Assembly: GCA_944548615.1 (NCBI GenBank)
Contig: OX155971.1
Span: 23,580,782-23,644,781, forward strand
Direction: 5' to 3'
DNA length: 64,000 bases
Origin: Micropterix aruncella
Lineage: Eukaryota; Arthropoda; Insecta; Lepidoptera; Micropterigidae
Part shown: positions 1 to 12,164 of the stretch, one piece after another
Layout: each line of letters opens with the position of its first letter
Position numbering within the stretch: the stretch's first letter is position 1
The notes under the pieces: model-generated
Seen by the model: the letters and a program-made list of their open reading frames with translations, nothing else
Database searches by the model: none
Told to the model about the DNA's origin: nothing
Made by a program: the position numbers and the translations under genes

Positions 1-1133
1 AGAATAAGAGACGAAGAAACATACATACATACTCGTATATAGGTACATGCATAAACTCTGAAAATATTACAATCCTTTTTTTTGATAGCCGAGTAGAAAC
101 GAACAAAGACACCTGCTGAAATGATGAAAACTATTCATTAGGAAACTATAACGATGCATCTGTACAGTTGCGTTTAACAAAACATTTAACTTGAGAAAGG
201 GGTGCTTAAGTAACTCTTGCGAGTAAGTTTGTTAGTGAGTTGGGTGCAGCAGAGCGGAACTGACAGCGGGCCAACTACGTAATATAAAAGGTATACTTTT
301 AATAGTCAGGCTAAACGGACGCCGTGCCTCTTTAAAAAATACTCTAGACTCTGAATTCTGAAGCGACGATACGATGCACGATTGTCGTCTTTCGACGATG
401 TTTACGATTCTAGAAGCGATTTGATATTCTTATAGATAGACGTCAGCACAACAGGTGTCATCTACATGTCAGGGCTCTAGGAGATAGCTGGGAAATGGCA
501 GTAAAAATCCAGCAATAATGATCGACTATTCCCACTCAAGACAATTGAAATTTCAATATACCGCCGAGAAATAAGAAAAAACGATTTATTTAATAAAGGA
601 CGTGTTTCGAATTGTCCTTGGCTCAAAGCACTAAGCACGCTTAGAGACCGGTCCGAATTGAGCATAAGCGCGCCGCTCACCGTTAAACGGCTGACCCCAG
701 CCAATCAGAACACGATATCGGGTGGGAATCACGTGGGAAGTATCGAGTTCCGAGATTAGCTGCCGATTCTGAAACAGGGGGGCAATTCTTGAAAAATTTT
801 GTATGCCAATCTTGTCTATGGTCCATTTGTTTTACATGGGCCATAAACAAATTTAGCATGCAATTTTTTTAAAGAATATATAGGCCCCCAGTATCAGTCA
901 AGTCGTCGGAACGAATATAACATCGAAATAATATCTAAAATTTAGAAACGCGACAATTTTTTTTACAACCTTTGAAAATTCGACTGCATTTGTGATCATT
1001 GTGACTGACAATTTGAATTACAGTCGGCAAAATAGTGAAACTATATTACCAAAACTTTACTGTAGAAGAAATACAATGTAGCAAAAGAAATATTGTACAA
1101 ATTACAAAGATCATCGTAAGTTAAATCCTACCC
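1..1133. other. Gene-free stretch, nothing recognised
   Basis: AT-rich DNA with a few ACAT tetranucleotides near position 25. The longest open frame (477-704, minus, 75 codons) has no recognisable motif. No inverted ends or tandem repeats were found by eye. Confidence 0.5.
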
Positions 1134-1612
1134 GTGATTTTCAGTGGACTGCTCTATATTTTCATTCGACTGCTCTTTGTTTTCATTACACTGTTCGCAA
1201 ATTCAATTAGGAAGCATTTCATTTTCATTGGGTCGCTCTTTATTAGCATTAGACAGTTCGTAATTTTTATTACGCAGCTTTTCATTTTCATTCGAATGCT
1301 CTTTATTTTCATTAGAATGTTTATTTTTTTTGGGTTGCTCTCTATTTTAATTGGTATGATCGTAATTTTCAGCCGCTTTTCTTTTTTATTGGGTTGCTCT
1401 TTATTTTAATTAGACTGTTTGTAATTTTCATTAGGCAGCTTTTCATTTTCATTGGTTTGCTCTTTATTGCCATTATACTGTTCATAATTTTCACTAGGCA
1501 GCTTTTCATTTTCATTCAGTTGCTCTATATTTTCGTTAGAATATTTGTAATTTCATTAGGGTGCTTTTTATTTTCATTGGGTTTCTCGTTATTTAAATAC
1601 ATTACACTACTG
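1134..1612. repeat. 21-bp minisatellite with 63-bp higher order
   Basis: About 22 copies of a 21-bp unit of the form ATTTTCATTGGGTTGCTCTTT. Successive marks (GCTCTAT 1151, GCTCTTT 1172, GTTCGC 1193, GCATTTC 1214, GCTCTTT 1235) are exactly 21 bases apart. Three variant units (ending GCTCTTT, GTTCGTA, GCTTTTC) often alternate to give a 63-bp period. Because 21 is seven codons, long frames exist on both strands. On the minus strand the unit reads as a hydrophilic heptad of the NENKEQP type, interrupted by several stops. It may be a decayed low-complexity coding repeat or a plain satellite; the sequence does not decide. Confidence 0.8.
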
Positions 1613-2036
1613 TCCTAATAGTGGACATTTTGAATACTGATATCTGAATGCTATGTTGGAAATAATTATGAATAATCCAACAATAGTAAGTGTAAATGAT
1701 TTATCATAAGTCCAAAATTATTAGCATACCCTAACATAGTTTTATGCTATAATATTTTATTTTAATTGGCCATTCACAGAAAGCTAAAATTATAAGAAAT
1801 TTACCAATATATATCGGCGGATTCAGCTTTTGCAACATGCATTTCCTCTCTTCATTTTTATTTGAAACACAACAGAGCAAAAATATTCAGTTAGATAACT
1901 TTTTTATAAACGCTATTGTGTTAGGATTGATGTGTTAAGCCCAGATTCAATATTGTTTTCGTTTTATCCGAAATTCAAATAATCAATGATATGATTTAGC
2001 TACTATTAATTAGATAATTTGCACAATAAAAACCTA
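1613..2036. other. Gene-free AT-rich stretch
   Basis: No open frame, tandem repeat or inverted end recognised. Confidence 0.5.
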
Positions 2037-2875
2037 TACTGTGGGGTTTCACCTACAACGGACGAACCCGCCACCCCAGTAAGGTATAACGATATTAACC
2101 GTTTTTTTTCAAATTGGAGTGAACGAAGAGACTTTGGTCGAAACAGTCCACCGTTTAGCTACATCAACTTGTCCGTGAGAGTCAAACCCTTTACCGCGTA
2201 GCACTAGGAAGTGGACCTACCGGGTAGCCTCGTGCTCTCACTACCAGATTTGTCCGGATTTCTCAGTCCTCTCGTCTGGTCATGGGTTAAAAATAGCTTG
2301 TGCGGCCTCTACCTGATGTTAGCGGTAATTCAGGTCAATTTAATAGCGGACCGTGGCGCCTTTTGCCTGTCTTTTTACACGGGATAAGATGGCCGATGGG
2401 TCGTTTCAAGAGTGGATGAAATCAGGTTAACATCCACCCCCGCTGCTTAGGAAAAGTTTGAGAGCATTTCCATACCCCTCTAGTTATTTATCAGACACTA
2501 GATATTTGACCAGCGATTGGCTGACGCTACACGATGCGCAAACCGCCCAGTAGCACCCGAAAATCATCAGCTATAAAAACTGATCCACCTGCCGTGACAG
2601 AGTCCAGAGTCCGTTCCATGTTCGGTCCTCTTTGAGGAGGCTACTGGATTGGAGTTGATCCGTGAGATGAGCTGATCAGGGTAACGAGCGGGTCTTAATG
2701 GCTTAACTGCACAGGAACCGTTAACTGCCAAAAAACGGTTGTGGCGTAGCTAGATGGTGGACTGTTTTGTCCCAAGTCTTCTACGCTCACTCCAGGGAGA
2801 TAGAACGACTAATCGTTAAAACTTCCTGTGGTGACGGGCTCGCCCGCTGTAGTCGACAACCCAAGTTGCCAAAAA
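2037..2875. repeat. Dispersed repeat 'element A', divergent copy with inverted ends
   Basis: The left side (CTACAACGGACGAACCCG, then AACAGTCCACCG) and the right side (2739-2870, GGTGGACTGTTTTGTCCC to GCTGTAGTCGACAACCC) are reverse complements over roughly 100 bases, so this copy looks like a foldback. Its middle matches the other copies at 8664, 19735 and 23440 loosely (a CATGGGTT segment, a GCGATTGGCTGACGCT segment, and a stretch resembling the GACCCGTGAGTG part). It is clearly older and more diverged than they are. No coding function is recognised. It may be a DNA-transposon derivative with long inverted ends or two truncated insertions head to head. Confidence 0.6.
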
Positions 2876-3118
2876 ACCTGTACTATTGGGTTCTTACCTA
2901 TGTAATTTCTGTTTTTTTCATACAGGTCATTTTGAACTTTGATAACTTGGGTTTGAGTTGGCATTTCAAATTAAAATAAATTTTAATTTAAGGCCATGTG
3001 ATTCATTTTTAAGAATCAGCTGCTTATTTGTCTTTCCATCGTTTGTATTTGCTCAAATATTTTTGTTTGTGCATCCATGGTAAAGTTGAAAATTAGCATT
3101 ATTTTTAAATATGAGATC

Positions 3119-3540
3119 CTGTGCCGGCGTTTTCTATTACAGCTTCTTGCAGTCTGGCTATGCGGTTACCGTGAATGTGTATTGTTAAGAACTGCAAACA
3201 ATGATGGTGTAGCTCGTTATTAAACGAGCCTCGTCAATCGCTCATAGCCTGCTTCTGCATGACAACGTATAACTACAGATTTCACTGCAAACAGTCGCAA
3301 AGTTGCAGGAGTTGCGGCTGGAGGCTCTTGGTCACCCACACCACTTACCAGACCTTGCTTCAAAAGAGTTGATTTTTTTCCAGAATGTAGATAACTTTTT
3401 ACAAAGGAAAGAAAATCAACTTCGAAGGGTTGGTGAAAAACGCTTTCAAAGCTATCATTGGTTCCTGTCCAAGAAAGTTTTACAGCAGAGGAATTAAGCA
3501 ACTCATATTGAAATGGACATATCTGCATAGATAATAGGGG
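3119..3540 (+). pseudogene. mariner-type transposase fragment (C-terminal half)
   Basis: One frame reads CAGVFYYSFLQSG, then LLHDN (3255 region), then LQELRLEALGHPHHLPDLAS and FFQNVDNFLQRKEN. This is the order and spacing of the mariner catalytic region: the HDN motif carries the second catalytic Asp, and the PHPPYSPDLAP-type motif carries the third. Stops interrupt it (TAA after VYC, TAG, TAA after HDNV), and the frame shifts near 3497. The N-terminal DNA-binding half and the terminal inverted repeats are not visible. The copy is dead and old. Confidence 0.8.
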
Positions 3541-4003
3541 CCAATATTTCTATTAATTAAATATATATTTTTCCTACCTAATTTTTGGCCTTAAATTTCC
3601 TTTGTAGAACAGCAACTTCATTTATAAGAACCTAATATATTTATTTATTTGTCTAAGAAAAATCAACAGGTATGTAAACATATCTGAATACTGACTGATA
3701 GCCAATAACAGGTTCTCACATGTAGAAATAATTCAGAAAACATGGGATGCCAGCAGAAACGCACGTCAGGGTTAACACTATAGGTTAGTGTATTACGTGA
3801 TTTACATTACGTACTTGGAAAAGAGTCAAAAAACACAAAACAGGATCTAGAAATTGAATACAAAGCAATAATAACATTAAACAAGTGAAAAAAATACATA
3901 TATTAATTTTTAATGTACTGCGGTAACTGACATTTTAAAGACAGAACAAGCCAATCTAAACAACGGTATATTTAATCTGCGTGAAAACTTCGTATTTATT
4001 ATA
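3541..4003. other. Gene-free AT-rich stretch
   Basis: Nothing recognised. It contains the region just before the truncated reverse transcriptase gene. No endonuclease domain is visible in any frame. Confidence 0.45.
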
Positions 4004-6172
4004 ATGTTTATTAAAACATATAGTACTTTCGGCTTATTCGAATTGAGTAAACAAAATTGGGATAGAATATTAGGTGAATACGACGTCGAAAAAATTGCCA
4101 AACTATTTTTAGAGACTCTATCTAGCTGTATCAAAAGTTCGACGAAAGTAAATACAATAAAAATCCCTAGATCAAAGAAAAAACTAACTCCCTGGATAAC
4201 AAATGGATTGTTAGCCTGCCTTCGGAAAAGAGACAAAATCCACAAAGACACGGTAAAATTCCCAAATAACACTCAACTTCTCAAGGACTATAAATCTTAC
4301 AGAAACATTTGCAAAAGGCTAATTCAAAAAAGTAAAGTCAAATACTACAGTCAGGAAATTAAAGAAGCAAGCGGGGACAGTAAAAAAACCTGGAGGTTAG
4401 TTAAAAATATCGCATTCGGTAACAAGCAACTGACGGAAGTAAAGGAGATCAAAATAAATAATGAAATGAAATCATTAGAAGATAATCACGAAGAAATCCT
4501 GAAACATTTTAATAAATATTTTGTAAATGTAGGAAAAACTTTCGCCAACAATATTTTGAACAATCTAAATACTTCTGAAAAGATTCTAGGTGCATCAGTG
4601 AATACGCAGCCCAAGACGAAAACAAGCCTCAAACTCTACCAAACATCTAAAAATGAAGTCGTCAAAACTATTACATCGCTAAAAAACTATTCTGCGCCAG
4701 GAAACGGCATCACAACAGAAATACAGAAAATGTCAATTGATTATATTGCAGAACCTATTTGCTACCTTATTAATACTAGCTTTCAAAACGGAGTTTTTCC
4801 TCAATGGCTGAAGTTTGCAAAGGTTAGACCACTACATAAGGGTGGAGACGAAAATGACATTGGTAAATATCGTCCCGTATCGCTCCTTAACATCTTGTCT
4901 AAAGTAGTGAAAAAAATTTCCAAAAAGCGTTTGATCTCGCACCTAGACAATGAGAGTCTTCTATCCAGCAACCAATTTGGGTTTAGAAGCGGTTTAGGAA
5001 CTAATGAAGCACTAATTACTTTCACACAATACGTTGTTGAAAACCTCGACAAGGGTAGTAAAGTTTTAGCGACATTTTTAGATTTATCGAAGGCTTTCGA
5101 CACGGTGTCACATATAATATTAATCAAAAAACTGGAACATTATGGAATAAACGACACAGCATTGCAGTGGTTCCAAAGCTACCTTGAGGGAAGGACGCAA
5201 ACAACGTCGATACATGATCAACAAATCGCGCCACTTAATGTATCTTTCGGTGTTCCCCAAGGTAGCGTCTTGGGACCCTTATTGTTCTTAATATATATAA
5301 ATGATTTATGTGATCTACCAATAAAAGGAAAAATAGTGGCGTTCGCGGATGACACCGTGTTACTTACGTCTGCTAACAATTAAGAAGATGCTTACCGCAA
5401 AGCCCAATCGAACCTAAATCTGACGAAGTGGCTCGACAACCATATTCTCACTTTGAATATTTCTAAGACAAAAGTTATATAATTTCACATCAAGGCAACA
5501 ATAAATAATTCAGAAACCGAAAACCAACTAATAATGCACTCAACTTTTTGCTCTAGATCTGACGTCCGCAATTGTCAAACCATTGAAAGGACTAGGGAAT
5601 ATAAGTATCTGGGTGTCACTATGGATGCAACATTGACATGGAAGCAACATGTAAGCAACCTAGCCACAAGTACAAGGAAACTCGCCTACGTGTTTAGAGA
5701 GTTTCGAAATATTCTACCAAAGCCCCTTCTCAAAATTGTGTATATGGCGTTGTGCCAAAGCCTGTGGTCCTATGGCACAATCGCATGGGGTGGTTGCACC
5801 ACACAAGTGCTCCTTCCTCTGATCAATGCGCAGAAGCTGATTCTGAAGGTCATAAATAAAAAACCCCTAGATACCCCTCAGAGGAACTCTATACAGAATA
5901 TGGAGTACTTGATGTGAGGCAATTATTCATATAACAGTTACTAATTCAGTTTCACAGAATTAAGGATCAACAGACAAGAAGCCAACAAATTAAAAACACA
6001 AGGCAAGCTACTGGGTCAAATTATAATATTTCGATTGTAAAGTCTTCATTTGCCCAAAGCCATTTTTACTTCCTTGTGCCGAGATTTTATAATAATTTAA
6101 ATGAGAGTTATAAGAATCCAAACAACTTAATTTCATTCAAAATACTTATAAAGAAGTACCTGCTTGAAAGGG
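4004..6172 (+). pseudogene. Non-LTR retrotransposon reverse transcriptase, 5'-truncated
   Basis: An open frame of 459 codons holds a linker and most of a LINE reverse transcriptase: YRPVSLLNILSKV, NQFGFRSGLGTNEA, DLSKAFDTVSH, GVPQGSVLGPLLFLIYIND and the catalytic AFADDTVLL. The usual upstream apurinic endonuclease domain is absent. After FADD the same frame has a stop at 5381-5383 and another near 5480. It then reopens (5534-5917) with the thumb/connection region (YKYLGVTMDATLTWKQH, LWSYGTIAWGG). A last piece at 6076-6172 (PRFYNNLNESYKN) fits the C-terminus. The style suggests a Jockey/CR1-group element; the clade is not certain. Dead copy. Confidence 0.9.
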
Positions 6173-6179
6173 GTCCAAT

Positions 6180-6250
6180 CAGGGCCGGACTGGGACTTGA
6201 AATCGGCCCGGGCGTTTTGAAGCCGGTCGGCCCCTTAGAAAAAAAACGAA
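6180..6250. mobile_element. hAT-type terminal sequence (one end only)
   Basis: CAGGGCCGGACTGGGAC followed by repeated CGGCCC blocks is the style of a hAT terminal inverted repeat and its subterminal region. It abuts the end of the LINE fragment. With the hAT transposase tail at 6941-7417 on the minus strand it could be the 3' end of that element. The matching end was not found, so the outline is unproven. Confidence 0.45.
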
Positions 6251-6254
6251 GCAC

Positions 6255-6302
6255 ATATATATATATATATATATATATATCTATATATATATATATATAT
6301 TT
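6255..6302. repeat. (TA)n microsatellite
   Basis: Short TA tract with one C interruption. Confidence 0.9.
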
Positions 6303-6760
6303 GATTGTAAATGTGTAAATTATTATTTTTTGAAATTGAAATTATGTTTATCACTAAATAAATGAAAAGATAAAATAATGAAAGGGCACTTATCTGGTCT
6401 GTGGTGACCAGGAGTGACTCCACGCCTTCTTCTTCTCCTCCCTCAGTGTTTGCTGGTGCTTCCTGCTGTGGCACTAGAATCCGATTAAAATGGCCTCACA
6501 CAGCGGCAACACAACAATGCGAGACGAGAATGAATGCTGGAAAATAATAGGCGATTAGTGTTTCTTAAATATTAATGATTGTTATAAAATGTATATCAAT
6601 ATTTCGGCTCAGCCGTCGTCAAGATATGTGACATTTCTGAAATCGAACAATTCGTTGAAAATTTAAATTCAAGGAATCGAACAAAAAGAAATGGATTAAT
6701 AATATTTTACACGATTTAGTTAAGGTACCATAACCAACCGTGCAAAACGTTATTTTATCA

Positions 6761-6880
<120 letters not shown>

Positions 6881-6940
6881 ATATTATTTATTTTTATTAT
6901 TATTAACGACAAATGTTTCTAATCTATCTAAGTATGTAAG

Positions 6941-7600
6941 TTAAGTTAGCGACTTCCGGAGAAGCTCACTGCTTTCGGCTACTTTGTCTATTATTTCGTC
7001 AGAGTCTAGATTCATTAAAAGATCTTTTTCTACCGCCATCAACATGAACGAATTTAAATTTTGAGGAGACAAACTGCTTCTCATACGATTTTTTATAATT
7101 TTTAAGGTAGAAAAACTCCTTTCACATGCCACCTGGCTTAATGATAATGTAAGGAGAAATTTATAGCCTAGTGCAATAGACTTATAGGCACTGCTCAATA
7201 GATTAAATCTATGTAAAATTTTGAAACAGCAAATTGAACAATTTTTACATGCACTACGTGTCTCACATGCTTTGAAAGTGTCATTATCTTGGTTATCTAA
7301 CGTCATTTCTACGGTACCTTCATTATCTTTATCTTCTACAATGATCTTATAATCTTCCAATTCTGAATTTTTAAGATTATCCCAATGCAACGTCAAATTT
7401 TCCAATTCAATCCGCAAATTTTCGCTGGTGGCTTTTTGGTGGATAGTATGTTAATGGTGTGTATATGGCATAATTATAAAGTTATTGTAAATAAATAAAA
7501 TAAATTCTTTCACAAATTTTTAGTACTTTTGCAGTTCGGATTCTAATGTCATCTATGATATTAGCTATTTCTTCAATAATTAAACGGCTCTTTTGTATTA
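6941..7600 (-). pseudogene. hAT transposase C-terminal (dimerisation) domain
   Basis: The 158-codon frame 7417-6941 ends with a classic hAT C-terminal dimerisation region: YKFLLTLSLSQVACERSFST followed by LKIIKNRMRSSLSPQNLN. In hAT transposases and the related BED/MYM-type zinc-finger proteins this segment carries the conserved ERSFS motif. Upstream, around 7520-7600, a further minus-strand stretch (IIEEIANIIDDIRIRTAKV) looks like an earlier exon or a displaced part of the same gene. The N-terminal BED finger and catalytic core are not visible. It is a truncated relic, and the intact C-terminal frame suggests moderate age. Confidence 0.85.
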
Positions 7601-8224
7601 GGATAGCATAAATAACTCAATTTTGCCAAAAAATGCTTATTAGGCTAGTTCCAATAGCCAGTTCTTTGGAGGGGCGATATATTATTATATATTTAAATAA
7701 ATAAATTGATAATGCCACAGTGAACATAATAATTTATTAAAATTTTTCTTGCAGTATGTCCCTGGAACCTTATCCTTATATTGATCGAATAGCCATCTTT
7801 GCCAGTACAAAGATATATAAAACTTTATAGCACTTCCGCATCGTAGTATATTGTGAAAATAACGTCTAATTTTTCTAAAAGCGAAAACCGCAGGGCTACG
7901 TTTATAAGCTAACTTTGATACATGATCGATTTGTGCGGTACGCCCGTCCGAGTACGCAAGAGGGCGGGTGCACGAATAGGAAACGTAGGGTAATCGACCC
8001 GAATGCAACGCCCGTATGACTATAAGGAAACTGTTCTGTAACCCCATTAGCAATTACTGTATAAGCAATTTTCCGCAGTACCTGCGCGATAATGCACACG
8101 CGTCAGAACTGTAACTCGTAATGAGTTGGGCGACGTCTGGATACGATTAAGTCAGGGCGTAAAAGCAATAATTTAATAAGGTATTATTCATCATCTTGGA
8201 TATTTAGAATACGGCGAAACATTT
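7601..8224. other. Gene-free stretch
   Basis: Mixed composition with some CpG-containing sequence at 7930-8130. Overlapping minus-strand frames of 65 and 122 codons here show no motif and are probably chance. Confidence 0.45.
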
Positions 8225-8668
8225 TGCTCATGCGTGGGTTCACAGATTTTCTCCAGGATGATACTTGGCTGAACGAGACTTTGACCTTTTCCTTCTTTTT
8301 CCATGTTTGTCTGTCAACTGCTGCTCTCGGCCAGTTAGTCCCTGCTGCTTTTATGATGTCTTCCAGCCATCGTAGTTGTGGTCCCCCTACGCTTCGCTTT
8401 GTGGTTCTCGGTATCCATTGGACAAGCCTCTTCGGCCACCTCGCGTCATCCTGCCTTGCGACGTGACCTGTCCAGCCCTCTTTAGCTTGGTGACACTTTT
8501 CATGACGTCTGTTACCCCCGTGCGCCTACGTATCTCTTCTTTGTGCGTTCTGTCGCGGAGACTGATGCTCAGCTTTGCTCTCTTCATCGCCCTTTGGCAT
8601 ATTCTGAGGCGGTTGGCACTGCCCTGCGTTAGAGGCACTGTTTCAAGGCCGTACGTTGCTACTGACAA
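8225..8668 (-). pseudogene. RTE-like non-LTR retrotransposon C-terminus
   Basis: The minus frame reads ATYGLETVPLT, RLRICQRAMKRAKLSISLRD and RTHKEEIRRRTGVTDV, then after a frameshift GGPQLRWLEDIIKAAGTNW. This order is typical of the C-terminal tail of RTE-type endonuclease-reverse transcriptase proteins, which is often mis-annotated as a host gene. It is a tail fragment only, without the endonuclease or the YADD-containing core. It stops abruptly where an element A copy begins, suggesting the fragment was cut by that insertion. Confidence 0.8.
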
Positions 8669-9335
8669 ATAGAGTTGTCAACTACAACGGGCGAACCCGT
8701 CACCTCAGGAAGTTTTAACGATTGTTCGTTCTATCTCCGGTGAAGTGAGCGCAGAAGATTTGGTCAAAACAGTCCACCGTCAAGCTCCGCCACATGCCCG
8801 TAAGAGGCCAGCGCCTTATCCGCGAGATAACCGGGTATGTCACCCAGCGGACATACACTCACGCCCTTACTTCAATTGCGACCAGATTACTCCAGTCTCT
8901 CGATTGCTTACGAGTTCAAGGTCGCTTGCGCGGTCCTCTTCCTTACGAAGCGGTGAAACGGTGTAACCGAATCTATCGCGGACTACGGCATCCTTTGCCC
9001 GGCTGTTCACCCAGGATCGGGTAGCCGAAGGTCGTTTCAAGAGCAGTCGCCGTAAAGTCCGCAGGAAACAGTACTGCTTCCAGACTCCCCCGATTGTTAG
9101 TCAGAGTGCACAATCGATTGGCTGACGCTGCACGGTACGCAGACCGTCCAGGAGCGCCAGAAGGTTGACTCCTAAGGGAAACTAGCCCTGAGGCCAGAGT
9201 CCTGCCCGGGCTCGCACTTCATGCGTGGAGGCCGCCGGATGGGTGTTGACCCGTGAGTGTGACCAACTCTGAACAGAATGGGTCTTCGTGGCCAACTCAG
9301 CAAGGGCCCATTAGCCCCTAAGAGCTAGCGGTGAC
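8664..9335 (+). repeat. Dispersed repeat 'element A', copy 1
   Basis: Starts at GACAAATAGAGTTGTCAAC and CGGGCGAACCCGTCACC, and ends at AACTCAGCAAGGGCCCATTA. The same about 670-bp sequence occurs inverted at 19735-20400 and 23440-24110, truncated at 35472-35763 and as a diverged foldback at 2037-2875. It is GC-rich compared with its surroundings. An open frame (8794-9024) shares conserved peptide such as RLRGPLPYEAVKR with the 19.9-kb copy, but no protein family is recognised and the frames shift between copies. Class unknown. Confidence 0.75.
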
Positions 9336-11511
9336 GTAACTGACGCGCGCGACGGCGAAGTAAATGAACATTAATCAGCTGATTTTGTTAACGCGAATTT
9401 TGAATAATACTACCTCGGCAAGCAAAATGAATTTTGGCATTGTTACTTGACAGTTGGTGGTGACTCTCAGACCCTAACTTCAGCAGTTAAAGTTTAACTG
9501 AATATGCACTACACTTCCGGGATGACGGATGTGTATCCGTTAAACAAGTCGTAAGTTTACATGCAGTTTCATGCATACACTCCGGAAATTCCGGATCGCG
9601 TCGTATCGCGTATTATACGTGGACTAGCGCGTCGAGATGTCACTAAATCTCGATCGTTAACCCTCGCTTTATGACGGCGTAAAAGCTTCCCGCACCGCGA
9701 GCTGGAATTTTTGAGCAAATTGTTGTTCCGCATCGTAACAATGTACTGCGATACGGAGAGGGCAATAAACGGCGTATTGAGATCGCGCGTGACCCGGTAT
9801 GGACGTTTTATGTCCGAAGAGTTAAAATGTGGAAAGAACGAAAATTACTAAAAGCGTAGTGCGAGCTAGCCTCATCTTTGTAGTGGTCCCGTTTTCCTTG
9901 ATCGTTTAATCAATGATGGTGACATTTGGAAATCAGAGCTAGAAAACTCGCTAATTTATCATTGTTTCAGGAGTCCTGGGGCGAATTATATCCGTTATAG
10001 TGCCAAAGATATTTCGCCAAAATGATTTAAAATGACAAAAGACAAGTCTATTTTTATAGATAATTTATATGAACAAGATAAAAATGAAAATGGAAAATAA
10101 AATAACGGTGTTTGAAGAAGAAAAGTGTGATCCAAAAAAGATAGAAAGCAATTTTATGAAAAAAAATATGAAGAGTGAACACGACCTTCACAAACGCGCG
10201 TCAAAAGTATACTGTCGAAAGAAGCGCTATCGCAATGCCGGAAATTTTCACATACATACCTACAAGCGCGATGGCGCTCTTCGGCACTATACTGGATATA
10301 ATTCGTAAACAATTTTGCAACATAAAATCTCTCAAAATTTAAAACGTGGTCTAGGGATAGATAGACATAGTCATAGGTTTATTCTATTCATTTCAAAAAG
10401 TACATACTATGGATTATGTCTTTTTACATTTGCTCGAAGTTATTTAACAACTTCAGTCGTGTACTTTTTTATGTAAAGGCAAGGCACCTTCCGATCAATT
10501 ACAAAAATCAAAAAGACTGAAATCACAAAAAAATATCAACATTTTTTTTTCAATAATCAATAAGTTTTTCAAAATAGTCCACCCTTCGAGTACCGGCATA
10601 ATTTCATGGCAGACCGCGGCAATTTATAACTATGGAACTTCATACTATAGCAATCATAAAAAGAATAACTAAAATAATCGCATTGAAATTTCGTATATGG
10701 AATAATAAAATCTCATTTCGTAAAACAATTAGATTATTATGAATAAATATGAGAAATTTGAAATAGTGATAAAAACTCGGCATTTCTAACTTGTACTTGT
10801 CTTACGACAAATATGGCAACCTATTTAGAAATTGTAAATACTGTCGTGATCTTTATTATATTCTCTATCAAAAATAATATTTCGTTCCGCTTATTCACAT
10901 ACTAGATATTAGCTTCTAAAAACCAATATTTTTTTTTGATGATTTCTCGAAAAAAAAAAATCATGATGTTAGACAATGGAATTTTACCAGAAATATCTGT
11001 GAAATGGCGCGCGAAATTATTCTAGCGACCGTCTATGTATTTATTGTAATAATGAGATATTTAGTATGGATTTTAGGATGCGTTCGAATTAGAAAATAAT
11101 ATTACTGTGCGCTCCGGGAGCATGGCGCCAATATTGGTCGTTACTTAGTGAACGGTGTTCTGATGTGCAACCAAATTTGGTCGTTACGTAGCCGAATGGA
11201 AAGTTTTCAAAATAATCAGTCAATAAACAGTAAGTTTTACAGGAAAATAAAAACTAAAGTTACAAAATACATAACAAAATTAATTTTAGTCGAGAATAAA
11301 GAAATAGATTTGATAATTGTAAAATTGTCTTTAAAAATTAAGATAGGCTTGTCAATTCATCAAATGTATAGAGAACGTGCATGGCTAGGTATCTTTTTAT
11401 GCATTTCCTTGGCTTAATGCAACCTCTTCGAGTATTTTTATTTCTGATAGCAATAAGTTGAAAAATTTAAACTTCAAATATAAAAATGATTTCTGGTATA
11501 AATAATATATT
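9336..11511. other. Gene-free stretch
   Basis: About 2.2 kb of AT-rich DNA with a moderately CpG-containing part (9480-9830). Short frames at 10069-10308 and 11148-11417 are Lys/Asn-rich without motifs. No inverted or tandem structure was found by eye. Confidence 0.45.
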
Positions 11512-11809
11512 GGGCCCGATTGCGTTTCTTTGTGAACTAAAACTAAAATTAGTACAAGCGAACGAGACAGAGCAATAAGTTAGAGCGGTAAATGAAACGA
11601 ACGATGGTCGATAAATACTACCTGCCGCACTTATACTCGTCCGAATAGATTCGAGCATATTTCGTGCGGTGTAAGATTTGACCTTGGCGGGCAGTTTTAA
11701 TGCGAAAAAGTGACAACCGTCATCTCACACTTCGCTCTAGCGTATTGCCCTGTCTCGTTCACACGGACTAATTTCCGATTTTAGTTCACGAAGAAACGCA
11801 ATCGAGCCC
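11512..11809. mobile_element. MITE with long inverted ends and 3-bp ATT duplication
   Basis: The left end GGGCCCGATTGCGTTTCTTT is matched by the reverse complement of the right end (GGGCTCGATTGCGTTTCTTC). Similarity continues inward through GTGAACTAAAA and GAACGAGACAG to GAGCG, about 85 bases per arm. ATT at 11509-11511 and 11810-11812 is the likely target duplication. At 298 bp it cannot code, so it depends on an unknown transposase. The superfamily is uncertain; 3-bp duplications occur in PIF/Harbinger and some others. Confidence 0.85.
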
Positions 11810-12164
11810 ATTGTGAATTTAAGAGTTTATCAGTGGATGCATCATTAGAAATAATGGGGAATAAATCAATTAATATAGGTCGCAGTTTCTCAGCACCGTG
11901 AATATAGATGGTTTGAAAAAAAAATACTACTATTTTTATAAAATTCGAAGATATTTTTGGTTTTGTTGTATATTTGTCTTCATAATTTAGGATATTTTTT
12001 TCCAATAGAGGGCAGGGTATTTTTTTCCAAATGAAATTGTTTTAAATTACATAAGTAGATAATTATCTAAATTATCTTTGTTGTTAACAAAACGATGTCC
12101 GCAAATTGAATAGGGAATGGATCTTTTAGTGTGAAAAGGATGACAGCTGTCAAATTTGTTTGTT

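Noticed and set aside
10069..10308. Lys-rich 79-codon frame
   Set aside because: Low complexity of the AT-rich strand. No recognisable domain.
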